This document shows positions 18,530 to 26,450 of a stretch of DNA of 64,000 nucleotides, piece by piece. Source of the DNA: Burkholderia territorii. GTDB taxonomy: Bacteria > Pseudomonadota > Gammaproteobacteria > Burkholderiales > Burkholderiaceae. Position 1 is the stretch's first letter; the number at the start of each line of letters is the position of its first letter. The notes under the pieces are model-generated. The model saw only the letters and a program-made list of their open reading frames with translations. It did no database searches and had not been told where the DNA came from. The DNA is taken from the NCBI RefSeq assembly GCF_902833055.1, contig NZ_CADFEJ010000005.1:326747-390746 (forward strand). Direction: 5' to 3'. The position numbers were made by a program, and so were the translations under genes.

Positions 18530-19270
18530 ATGAAATCGACAGAACCAAAGCGGCTTTACCAATCTGTCGCGGCCCAGATCGTCGCGCTGATTCGCCAGGG
18601 GGAATTCGCGATCGGCGAGCGCCTGCCGCCCGAGCGCGAGCTGGCGCTCACGCTCGGCGTGTCGCGCCCGTCGCTTCGCGAAGCGCTGATTGCGCTGGAA
18701 ATCGGCGGCCAGATCGAGATCCGGATGGGTTCCGGCGTCTATGTCCGCGATACGGCGGCCGATGATGTCGGCGCGATGGTCACGCTCGGCGACAGTCCGT
18801 CGGAGCTGATGCAGGCGCGCGCGGTGATCGAAGGCAGCGTCGCCGCACTGGCCGCCGCGCGAATGACGGCCGCGATGCTCGATCGCCTGCGCCGCACGGT
18901 GCAGCGCATGAAGCGGCTCGCGGAGGCCGGCAAATCGCCTGTCGAAGCCGACCGGCAGTTCCACATGCTGATCGCGGAAGCCGCCGGCAATTCGGTACTC
19001 GCTCGCTTCGTCGGCGAGCTGTTCGACAGCCGACACGACCCGATCGCCGCGGCCATGCGCGGCCACGCGGAGAATCCGCAGACATGGACGGCCGCCGTGC
19101 TGGAGCACGAGAACGTACTTCAGGCGCTGCAGGCGGGTGACCCGATCGCCGCGCAGACTGCGATTCGCGCGCATCTGCGCGCGTCCGAAGCGCGGTGGGT
19201 CGAAGGCGGGCTGAAAACCGACGCGGATTTGGGCAGCCCGGTGCAAGTACCGCAAGCCGGGGGCGAGTAA
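18530..19270 (+). CDS. FCD-domain GntR transcriptional regulator
   Basis: A 246-residue GntR regulator. The N-terminal winged helix reads GERLPPERELALTLGVSRPSLREAL. The C-terminal all-helical FCD domain carries metal-binding residues around DRQFHMLIAEAAGN and the HENVLQALQAGD His. The ATG at 18530 is preferred, and a GTG at 18473 would add 19 residues. It is divergent from the ABC transporter operon with TGG-N5-CCA sites between them. It probably represses the operon and is relieved by a sugar acid or lactone intermediate. Confidence 0.88.
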   Translation: MKSTEPKRLYQSVAAQIVALIRQGEFAIGERLPPERELALTLGVSRPSLREALIALEIGGQIEIRMGSGVYVRDTAADDVGAMVTLGDSPSELMQARAVIEGSVAALAAARMTAAMLDRLRRTVQRMKRLAEAGKSPVEADRQFHMLIAEAAGNSVLARFVGELFDSRHDPIAAAMRGHAENPQTWTAAVLEHENVLQALQAGDPIAAQTAIRAHLRASEARWVEGGLKTDADLGSPVQVPQAGGE

Positions 19271-19378
19271 AGTTCGCTTCAGTGGCGGGGGACGGCCTCT
19301 CAGCGGCGAGCGGATAAACGGCCGTTGTGCCTCGGAATGCGGTCAAGCGCGTGATAACCGCGACGTGCTGGTTTTGGT

Positions 19379-19407
19379 GGGCTGTAGCCGGCCCGGAGCG
19401 TCCGCTC
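19379..19407. repeat. Dispersed GCTGTAGCC element, copy 1
   Basis: A stretch beginning GGGCTGTAGCCGGCCC, related to three other short elements between 19.3 and 23.1 kb. See the finding on dispersed elements. Confidence 0.45.
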
Positions 19408-19479
19408 GGCGCTCCAAGCGGACGTCTTCGGTATGTCGGCATACCGTGACCAGCGCAAATCGGATGGACGCCCCGTGAT

Positions 19480-19887
19480 CTATGCGCGGATCAGCGTGTC
19501 GCTCTGGAAAAGGCGATAGGGAACTGACTCAAGGTTCATGCGCTCGGGCATTGGCAGTCCATTTCCGCAGTAGTCGATCTCAATGTAGCTCAAATGACCT
19601 GAATCGTCGGCGAACAAAAGAATTTCCAGCGATCGTGACTCGTCGGGCTCGCTGAGGTCCCGAAAATTAGCTTCAAACACTAAACCGTAACCGTGTCCGC
19701 TCTTAGATATTCTGGGCACACCATCGGGCGCAGCCATTGAGAGCGAGAAACTGTTGCACCCGCATTGACAAAGCTCGCCGATTTCAGCATTCGCGAATTG
19801 TGCCGCGAGCGCATCGCGATTCGGAAACTGGCAGCGTTCGAGGATGAACGCAATCCAGCAGGCTGCGCGGTTCAGGTCATTTCGCAT
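19480..19887 (-). CDS. Hypothetical protein, 135 aa
   Basis: I do not recognise this family. It is a soluble-looking 135-residue protein with a cysteine cluster CQCGC near residues 40-44 and a C-terminal ESVPYRLF segment; no signal or membrane segment. It begins an accessory patch that includes a predicted nuclease. The ATG at 19887 has only a weak CCAGG upstream. Its length, acidic composition and codon use are plausible for a real gene. Confidence 0.55.
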   Translation of the reverse strand: MRNDLNRAACWIAFILERCQFPNRDALAAQFANAEIGELCQCGCNSFSLSMAAPDGVPRISKSGHGYGLVFEANFRDLSEPDESRSLEILLFADDSGHLSYIEIDYCGNGLPMPERMNLESVPYRLFQSDTLIRA

Positions 19888-19996
19888 GTTGCGCCTGGAT
19901 TGATGCGGAGCGAATCGCGGTTCGCCAGTGCATTGAATGTGGGCGATCTACGCGACAGTGTCAACCGTCCCCTCCCGGCCGACTGCCGCCCAACGC

Positions 19997-20014
19997 GGTC
20001 GGCCGTAGCCGACC
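19997..20014. repeat. Dispersed hairpin element, copy 2
   Basis: GGTCGGCCGTAGCCGACC is a perfect 7-bp inverted repeat around CGTA. It is the second of four similar elements in this accessory stretch. Confidence 0.5.
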
Positions 20015-20127
20015 CATTGCCGTCATTCCGATCCCGGCGAAGGCAATGTCCGTTGCACACGGCACATCGATCATTCATGCCGTCAAGTCCACGCAGCACT
20101 TGGACGAAAAATTGGGTCGGCACCAAT

Positions 20128-21060
20128 TCAACTACTTTTCTTTTTTTGCGTGAACACGGCTTGCGACCGAATCCCGTCCTCTGTGAATACAACGGTCAGT
20201 CGAGCGGCGTTGTTATCATCGAGGATGGATTCGTCAGTGTGGAACACACGTCCAATTTTTTTATCCTCTTTCGTGTAGTCGCTGGCGGAATCAATCGGGA
20301 AATTTAATATTCCATTTTTCAAATCAAGATCAAGATCGACCCCCCTGATCGGATATTTCTCCTCGTCGCAAAAATAGTAATAATTCGGCGTCGGGAAAGT
20401 CAGCTTCACCTTAATGACTGGATTCGTTTCGCGCAACCCGACTCGTTCTTTTTCCATTTTTCCACACAATTCAACAACAAACTGTTTCAGACTTATTGGC
20501 ATGTGATCAGAATATCGATGCATAAGTGTCACATCGAAGCCATGCACTCGCATCGCTGAATGCAAGTGCCTCTCCGCCGCTCCGCGTGGCCGGCCGTTGG
20601 CATCTAACTTTAGGCTCAGTTTTTTCAGTAAAGCCGTAAAGTTGTACCCGTGAAAGCTGATCGTATTTCTAAGCTCATCTAGCGCAGCCGCCTTCATTTC
20701 TGATAATTGGCGAAATTCGATTCCATTTTTTTTCGCTTTTTCCATCGCGGCTGGCGTGAAGCCCTCCGCCGATACAGCAATCAGCTTGTCGAGATTTAAA
20801 GATGATCTTTTGCCGATCAGCTGTTCAATCCACGTAACATCCTGCGGCGTGTTTCTTTTTCGACATTCAAATCCTATCAGCAACGTTGTTGAGCCCGCGT
20901 TAACACGCATCACTGCATCCACTTCTCGCGGCTCGCGAGTATCAACATCGATCAGAAAGTCTGGGGATTTAATGGACGCCAGACTACCAGATAACGCAGA
21001 TTCAATCCTCGCCACCTGCTCCTCGAATTTTCGCCACTCGGCATCGCTTTTAGCTATCAT
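20128..21060 (-). CDS. Predicted PD-(D/E)xK (Mrr-like) nuclease
   Basis: A 310-residue protein, more AT-rich than anything else in the window, with many lysines and AAA/TTT codons. The N-terminal half looks like an Mrr/restriction-endonuclease-like fold: EPREVDAV supplies the Asp (about 48) and LLIGFECRKR supplies the E-x-K-like half (Glu65, Lys68). AEGFTPAAMEKAKKNGIEF then matches the strand-helix seen at the end of Mrr_cat domains. The C-terminal half (about 150-310) is unrecognised. No methylase or helicase partner is adjacent, so this is a lone nuclease. Its base composition suggests recent acquisition. A defence role is possible but unproven. Confidence 0.65.
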   Translation of the reverse strand: MIAKSDAEWRKFEEQVARIESALSGSLASIKSPDFLIDVDTREPREVDAVMRVNAGSTTLLIGFECRKRNTPQDVTWIEQLIGKRSSLNLDKLIAVSAEGFTPAAMEKAKKNGIEFRQLSEMKAAALDELRNTISFHGYNFTALLKKLSLKLDANGRPRGAAERHLHSAMRVHGFDVTLMHRYSDHMPISLKQFVVELCGKMEKERVGLRETNPVIKVKLTFPTPNYYYFCDEEKYPIRGVDLDLDLKNGILNFPIDSASDYTKEDKKIGRVFHTDESILDDNNAARLTVVFTEDGIRSQAVFTQKKKSS

Positions 21061-21559
21061 CTTTCCCTATGGAAGTTTATTTCAACGTGGACATTTCACG
21101 AAAAGAATATTCTAAACGACAACGGCGGACCCGGTCCGAACGCGGCTCTTCGTGTCAGCGTTCGTTGTGAGTCTGCGGAGCAGTTGCCAGTGAACGTCGG
21201 TCATCTCGAGAGCAACTGCCATTCGAAAGTCTACGAGCGCACGCCGATCGATGACCGTTGTTGGCCGACAGCAGCCAGACGTATTCGGCTGTAGCCGACC
21301 CGAAACGGGCGTTCAACTCTCTCGGAAACAGCCGCGGTGCACCGCAGACAGTGCGTGAGTGACGTCAACACCGCAGTACCGCCACCAACCGATTCGCAAA
21401 CCACGCCCCGGATTGACATCTTCGATTGGCTCCACGCCAGTCGACCAACGCGAAAACGGAAACCAAGCACCTCGATACGAAGACCGGCACCCCCGGGTCA
21501 GGCTGCGGTTGCGCACCCGCATGGATCAAGGACACCAAGAATCAAGATCGCCTTTTGAT
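21061..21559. other. Non-coding stretch in the accessory patch
   Basis: About 500 bp with no convincing gene. It holds a copy of the dispersed hairpin element at 21285-21298 and a loose inverted repeat around the GCAGTTGCC / GCAACTGCC segments near 21180-21225. Confidence 0.5.
21285..21298. repeat. Dispersed hairpin element, copy 3
   Basis: TCGGCTGTAGCCGA is a perfect 6-bp inverted repeat around GT, followed by CCCGAAACGGGCG. It resembles copies 2 and 4. Confidence 0.5.
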
Positions 21560-22153
21560 TCAAGGGCGGGACATTGCAATTTGTCGGCTCACCGCAATGA
21601 ATTCGGGATCGTCGAACAACTGATGCAGAAGACTCTGGAAAATTGCAGTCGCCTGCATCATCCCGTCTCGTGCAGCCAGCACACCGATGAACTGCACATC
21701 CCACTTGGTCTGTGCGCGCAACACCTTGTCATAGATGACCGCCCGCCCGTCCGACACGACAAATCTCCCTGCGAGGTCCGCGTGCCCGTCGAGCACATGA
21801 ACATCGGACAGGGAGGCGGTCAAAACGGCGGGTGCGTCCGCTGCATATAGCCCCGCCGACACGAGCTCGATGCGAAGTGCCTCTTTCAAATACGAGGTCC
21901 ACGACCCATCCGCCGGCGCCGCGATGCTCAACGACCGAACGTGCGTCTGAATATCCGCAGGTTCCGCCCCGCGCACTACCTGATAGCGTGCCGTGCTCGG
22001 AACCTTCATCAATGCCATCTGATTTGCAATACTAATCTGATAGACAGGTGCCGGCGTCACGCACCCGCCGCAAGCAGCCAATATGCCGGCGAATAGCAAC
22101 CGCTTCCCGAGCGACAAACCACACTTCCATCGCGGCACAGTGCGCAGCATCAT
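21560..22153 (-). CDS. Putative lipoprotein, 197 aa
   Basis: The N-terminus has a basic then hydrophobic segment ending ILAAC, a plausible lipobox with Cys about 28. The rest is a mature domain I do not recognise. It overlaps the upstream lipoprotein gene by ATGA, so the two are co-translated and may form an envelope pair. The ATG at 22153 is followed by a second ATG. Confidence 0.65.
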   Translation of the reverse strand: MMLRTVPRWKCGLSLGKRLLFAGILAACGGCVTPAPVYQISIANQMALMKVPSTARYQVVRGAEPADIQTHVRSLSIAAPADGSWTSYLKEALRIELVSAGLYAADAPAVLTASLSDVHVLDGHADLAGRFVVSDGRAVIYDKVLRAQTKWDVQFIGVLAARDGMMQATAIFQSLLHQLFDDPEFIAVSRQIAMSRP

Positions 22154-22755
22154 TGAGCGAGATCGGAGGCTTGATCGATTTGTTCGAGGCTTTTCCCGAT
22201 TATTTGACGCAGCATTGTCGCGGACGCCTCCTGCACCGTCATTCGCTGCAAGCCTTCCGGCCCGGAGGCATTACCGATCGTCGTATGAATTGCATGCTTG
22301 ACGGTGGTGGTCACTGGATCGTGACCAGGCTCGAGGTAATTCGTCGTGCAGATGTAGCCGTCCGTTACCATCGTGCCGATCAAGCCAAACGTGAGGCCGG
22401 TTCCGAAACCTTTCGCTGCAACATTGTCGGTCAACGGAACGTTGTTGAGGGTGATCGAAAGCTTGCGTCCTGACGGGACCGGTTCGTACGAGACTCGACT
22501 AAACAACCCGGATTGCGACACTTGCTCGAAGATACGTGGACGCAGCGCTTCGGTTGCGTGAGCATTCGCGACGCCCTTCGTTTGGAACTCAACGAGCAGC
22601 TGGATTGGCTGCGGATTCGCGGATTTTTTCAACTCCGCATAGCGCGGTTCGCCAAGCGACCGATCGACATACGAATGAGGTGCCAAGCACGCAGACAGCG
22701 ACAATGTCAGTCCAATGGTGGCGGCAACTCGAGCGATATAAATATTTTTGGTCAT
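22150..22755 (-). CDS. Putative lipoprotein, 201 aa
   Basis: A classic lipoprotein signal (LSLSAC, Cys about 23) followed by a soluble domain with a glycine-rich mid-segment (GFGTGLTFGLIGT) that may touch the membrane. Family unknown. It is the first gene of a two-gene unit with the 197-residue lipoprotein. Confidence 0.7.
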   Translation of the reverse strand: MTKNIYIARVAATIGLTLSLSACLAPHSYVDRSLGEPRYAELKKSANPQPIQLLVEFQTKGVANAHATEALRPRIFEQVSQSGLFSRVSYEPVPSGRKLSITLNNVPLTDNVAAKGFGTGLTFGLIGTMVTDGYICTTNYLEPGHDPVTTTVKHAIHTTIGNASGPEGLQRMTVQEASATMLRQIIGKSLEQIDQASDLAQ

Positions 22756-23298
22756 ATTAGTAGATTTTTGAATACAGATGCCAAGAAGAAAAGCAGCCGT
22801 GTCGCATGCGCTTCCTTGGCAACAAATGATCCACGTCTTCCAGCCAAACTCCCCGAGCGGAAAAACGCGTCGAGCGCTCTGCTCAGCGACCTCCCCGTTA
22901 CGGCCGCCATCGATGCAGTCTGCATGCCTGCGAATCGTACCGGATTGTTACAGTCACTTACAACGACCCACCATCAAACATTGTCAACCCTTCCCGCGCA
23001 AGCGATCCGGACGAGATATCGAACGTCTCGGACTGGCCAGCTGTAGCCGACCCAGAACGGTCGATCAGCTTCCCCAACCCATGTCGGCTGACGCCCCGCC
23101 CACTGCCCTTGTCACCACGCCGCTGACCGCAGCCTGGTAACCAACTGGCACGATGTCCCTTTTGCGCAATGGTGAATTCGATGTTCGGTACTTCTGGCAC
23201 CAAGGCCCCGCGCATACAGTCAGGTCAGCCTTCGGATGCGGCGCTTTCCGCCAAAACGGACCCGCACGAAGCTTAGTTGACGTTCTAAAGGAACAATC
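22756..23298. other. Non-coding stretch before the double cupin
   Basis: About 540 bp without a credible gene. It contains the fourth dispersed element near 23035-23065. The promoter of the double-cupin gene must lie toward its right end. Confidence 0.5.
23035..23065. repeat. Dispersed element, copy 4
   Basis: GGCCAGCTGTAGCCGACCC followed by AGAACGGTCG. It shares the GCTGTAGCCGACCC(G/A)-AACGG core with copy 3. Confidence 0.45.
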
Positions 23299-24243
23299 AT
23301 GCTGACCAGGACATCACCCACACTTGCCACCAACCCCGACGTGGCGACCGAAGACGCGCAATACTTCGAATACACTTCGTCCGCCAATCCGATCGGCGCG
23401 AAACTCATCTCGCGCGTGCCGTTTCGCAATTTTCCGCCTTCACTCTACTCCGACGGTCCGACGCGGGTGGTGCCGCTCGACCTGTCCGCCGAACTCGGGT
23501 GTCCCGGTCCCGCGACCGGTCCGGGCTTGAGCGCGAACTTCCTGCGCATCGAGGCTGGAGAAGCCTTGACGTTCGATCCGATCGCGACCTCGCAGGTCTG
23601 CTACGTGATCAGCGGAACGGGCCGGGTGGAACAAGGCGCAACGCGCTTTCCGTTCGCGCAGGGCGACTTCTTTACGCTTCCCGGCGGTATCTCTGCTGTG
23701 CTCAATGCGGATGCGACCGCCACGCTGTATTACGTCAACGATGCGCCATTGCTGAGCTACCTCGGCGCAACCCAGGTACAGGCGCGCTTTGCGCCCACAC
23801 GCTATCCGGCAGCAGCGGCACAGGCGGCGCTGCGCGAAGTCGCGGAACAAAGCAACGCTGGCCGCCGCAATCGCATCAGCGTACTGTTGGGCAACGCCAA
23901 CTTTCCCCAGACGCGCACGGTGACGCACGTGTTGTGGGCAATGTTCGGCATCGTGCCGCCGCGTTCGATGCAGAAACCGCATCGGCACCAGTCGATTGCG
24001 CTCGACTTCATCGCCGGCGGCGGCCCGGGCGTCTACACGTTGGTCGGAACCGAACTCGACGCAGAGGGCAATATCGTGAATCCCACTCGCGTCGATTGGG
24101 AAGCAGGCATGGCATTCGTGACGCCGCCGGGATACTGGCACGCGCATTTCAATGAAACCGATGACAACGCGTACGTGATTCCGATCCAGGATGCGGGCTT
24201 GCAGACGTATCTGCGCACGCTGGACATCCGCTTCGCCCGTTAA
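23299..24243 (+). CDS. Double-cupin protein (gentisate-dioxygenase-like fold)
   Basis: A 314-residue bicupin. The first barrel (about residues 80-150; QVCYVISGTGRVEQ, FAQGDFFTLPGG) lacks the usual His ligands. The second (about 215-300) keeps KPHRHQSIALDF and PPGYWHAHFN, so metal would bind there. This resembles ring-cleaving dioxygenase-like bicupins, but no specific substrate can be assigned. AAAGGAAC precedes the ATG. Its stop codon overlaps that of the convergent LysR gene by four bases. Confidence 0.75.
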   Translation: MLTRTSPTLATNPDVATEDAQYFEYTSSANPIGAKLISRVPFRNFPPSLYSDGPTRVVPLDLSAELGCPGPATGPGLSANFLRIEAGEALTFDPIATSQVCYVISGTGRVEQGATRFPFAQGDFFTLPGGISAVLNADATATLYYVNDAPLLSYLGATQVQARFAPTRYPAAAAQAALREVAEQSNAGRRNRISVLLGNANFPQTRTVTHVLWAMFGIVPPRSMQKPHRHQSIALDFIAGGGPGVYTLVGTELDAEGNIVNPTRVDWEAGMAFVTPPGYWHAHFNETDDNAYVIPIQDAGLQTYLRTLDIRFAR

Positions 24244-25205
24244 GGGGCGCGCTCCGGCTCGAGTCCGTCGTCCCAGTACGGCGGCTCGCCGAACGCTTCG
24301 GCGTAGAAGTCCACGAAGGCGCGCACTTTGGACGAAACGATTTTTTTGGGCGGATACGCCGCCCAGACCGCGGGTTCGGCTCGTCCGAGGCGCGCCTCCC
24401 ACTCGGGCAGCACCTGTTGCAACTTTCCGGCGCGCAGGTCCGCGGACGCCAGCCAGGTCGGCAGAAGCGCCACGCCGCAACCGGCCACCGCGAGCGCGAG
24501 CACGGCCTCCTGGTCGTCGGCGCGCAATCGGCCTTTCAGTTCAATCATCAACGGCTCAGAAGCTTCCTGCACCGGCCGCAAAGCTGCGCGGGAACGTGTA
24601 AAAGACCATTTGTCGTCGGGCATCAGCGACAAACGAAGCGTGTCGTGAGCAGGCAGATCGTCTGGAGTACTTGGCGTACCACGACGTCCGAAATACGCGG
24701 GGCTGCCGCAGACGATACGGCGATGTGGCGCGAGGCGCCTCGCCATCAGTGACGAATCGGGCATCACGCCGGTGCGAATGGCCACATCGACGCCCGCGTC
24801 GATCATGTTGACCGTTTCGTCCGTCGAGACGATGTCGAGGTCGATGTCGGGATAACGCGCCATGAAGGCCGGCAGATGCGGCACGACGTGCAGCCGCCCG
24901 AATGCAGGCGGTATCGTCACGCGCAGCAGGCCCTGCGGCGAGCGATTCAGCGATGAGGTTGCTTCCCGTGCCTCGTCGAGGGCTTGCAACGCGAAAACTG
25001 CGCGTTCGCGAAAGAGTCGGCCGCCCTCTGTCAAGACGAGTCCGCGCGTCGACCGGTTGAACAGCGCGATGCCCATATCTTTTTCCAGCTCGCTTATGTA
25101 GCGTGAGACGGTCGAGGTCTTGACGGCCAGTTCATTGGCCGTCTTGCTGAAACTCTCCAGTTCAGCTGCGCGGACGAAAGCCCGTACTGCGGCAAAGTAA
25201 TCCAT
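24240..25205 (-). CDS. LysR-family transcriptional regulator
   Basis: A 321-residue LysR regulator. The N-terminal HTH reads AELESFSKTANELAVKTSTVSRYISELEKDMG, then comes a co-inducer domain starting LLRVTIPPAFGRLHVVPHLP, of the CrgA/DmlR-like subgroup. The ATG at 25205 fits the family N-terminus; the longer open frame upstream is not protein-like. It is convergent with the bicupin (shared TTAA stops) and divergent from the OmpR-type regulator. Confidence 0.9.
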   Translation of the reverse strand: MDYFAAVRAFVRAAELESFSKTANELAVKTSTVSRYISELEKDMGIALFNRSTRGLVLTEGGRLFRERAVFALQALDEAREATSSLNRSPQGLLRVTIPPAFGRLHVVPHLPAFMARYPDIDLDIVSTDETVNMIDAGVDVAIRTGVMPDSSLMARRLAPHRRIVCGSPAYFGRRGTPSTPDDLPAHDTLRLSLMPDDKWSFTRSRAALRPVQEASEPLMIELKGRLRADDQEAVLALAVAGCGVALLPTWLASADLRAGKLQQVLPEWEARLGRAEPAVWAAYPPKKIVSSKVRAFVDFYAEAFGEPPYWDDGLEPERAP

Positions 25206-25554
25206 GGGATCCCGGAGGCGAATTTGGTGACGTGGCTGTCTCGAACTTAGCACATTCCACTGGCTCGGCACGGCTGATGCGGACCGGCGGAGATTGTCGC
25301 GACGGAGCCTGGCGTCATGCAGCAAAGGGCTGCGGCTCTCTCGTACCCGTGCAAGCCGGCCCGGCGGTCGACGAACGTGTGTCGGAGTCGGTATCTCGGC
25401 AACTTGGCTAGACATCCGCTTCTGGCTCGCATCGGCATTGCACGGACGTCGGCGTCGGGCGGTACGAACCGGTGCAGGACGGCGCGCCGCGGCAGCCGTT
25501 CGTTGGTGCGCGACAGCTATAATTCATGCCGTTCCCCCGACGAATATCCGCGCA
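25206..25554. promoter_or_regulatory. Divergent promoter region with a consensus -10
   Basis: A 349-bp region between the LysR gene and the OmpR-type gene, no genes seen. A perfect TATAAT lies at 25518-25523, placing a start near 25530 and a leader of about 25 nt for the response regulator. The -35 is poor, which suggests activator dependence. Confidence 0.5.
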
Positions 25555-26316
25555 ATGACGGACGCCAATCTTCCTCACGTGCTGGTGGTCGACGACGATC
25601 CGGTGATCCGCGAACTGTTGTCCGACTACCTGTCCGACAACGATATCCGCGTGACGGTTGCCGCCTGCGGCCAGGATATGGCGCGAGCGCTGGAATCCTT
25701 TGCGATCGATCTCGTGATTCTCGATCTGCGCATGCCGGGCGAAGACGGCGTGCAGATCGCCCGCGAATTGCGTGCGCGCTCGAACCTGCCGATCTTCATC
25801 GTGTCGGGCAAACGTGACGAAGCCGACCGCGTGATGGCGCTCGAGCTCGGCGCCGACGATTACCTTACCAAGCCGTTCAGCAATCGCGAACTGCTTGCGC
25901 GCGTCCGCGCATTGCTCAGGCGGGCTGGTGCGACGGCCCCCGCCACCGGGCGGGGCAACGACGCACGCGCATACCGGTTCAGCGGCTGGGAGTTGAACGT
26001 CGGCACTCGGCGGCTCACGGATCCGGCGGGCACGCCGGTCGAGCTCACCAACGGCGAATTCTGTCTGCTCAATGCGTTTCTGGCCGCGCCCGGGCGCGTG
26101 CTGTCCCGCGACCAGTTGCTCGAATCAAGCAGGCTGTACGACGACGTATACGACCGGTCGATCGACGTCCAGATCCTGCGCCTGCGCCGCAAGATCGAGC
26201 CCGACCCGTCGCATCCGGTCTTCATCCGTACCGTGCGCGGCGCGGGCTACGTGCTCGACGTGCCGGTCACCCGGTTGAGCGCGGCGGCCGGATGGACGAA
26301 CGGAACGCCGGTGTGA
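25555..26316 (+). CDS. OmpR-family response regulator
   Basis: A 253-residue regulator. The receiver domain has the acidic pair VVDDDP, phospho-acceptor Asp57 (VILDLRMPG) and conserved Lys in LTKPF. The C-terminal winged helix includes LTNGEFCLLNAFLAAPGRVL and IRTVRGAGYVLD. It precedes a sensor kinase by 134 bp. It may control the respiratory and lactate genes downstream, which is inference from position only. Confidence 0.9.
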   Translation: MTDANLPHVLVVDDDPVIRELLSDYLSDNDIRVTVAACGQDMARALESFAIDLVILDLRMPGEDGVQIARELRARSNLPIFIVSGKRDEADRVMALELGADDYLTKPFSNRELLARVRALLRRAGATAPATGRGNDARAYRFSGWELNVGTRRLTDPAGTPVELTNGEFCLLNAFLAAPGRVLSRDQLLESSRLYDDVYDRSIDVQILRLRRKIEPDPSHPVFIRTVRGAGYVLDVPVTRLSAAAGWTNGTPV

Positions 26317-26450
26317 GCGTGCACATGCCGCTCAGGCGCACGGCCCGCAACGAAAGAGGCGCGACGCGACTGCGGCCGCCGCCCGCGAGCCGCACGGCTC
26401 GAGCGGCGTCCGCGCGTGTCGTCAGGCCGCCGCAGCAGGACTGAACGTCG

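Noticed and set aside
19480..23298. Genomic island with attachment sites
   Set aside because: Base composition and gene content look accessory, but no tRNA, integrase or flanking direct repeat could be found.
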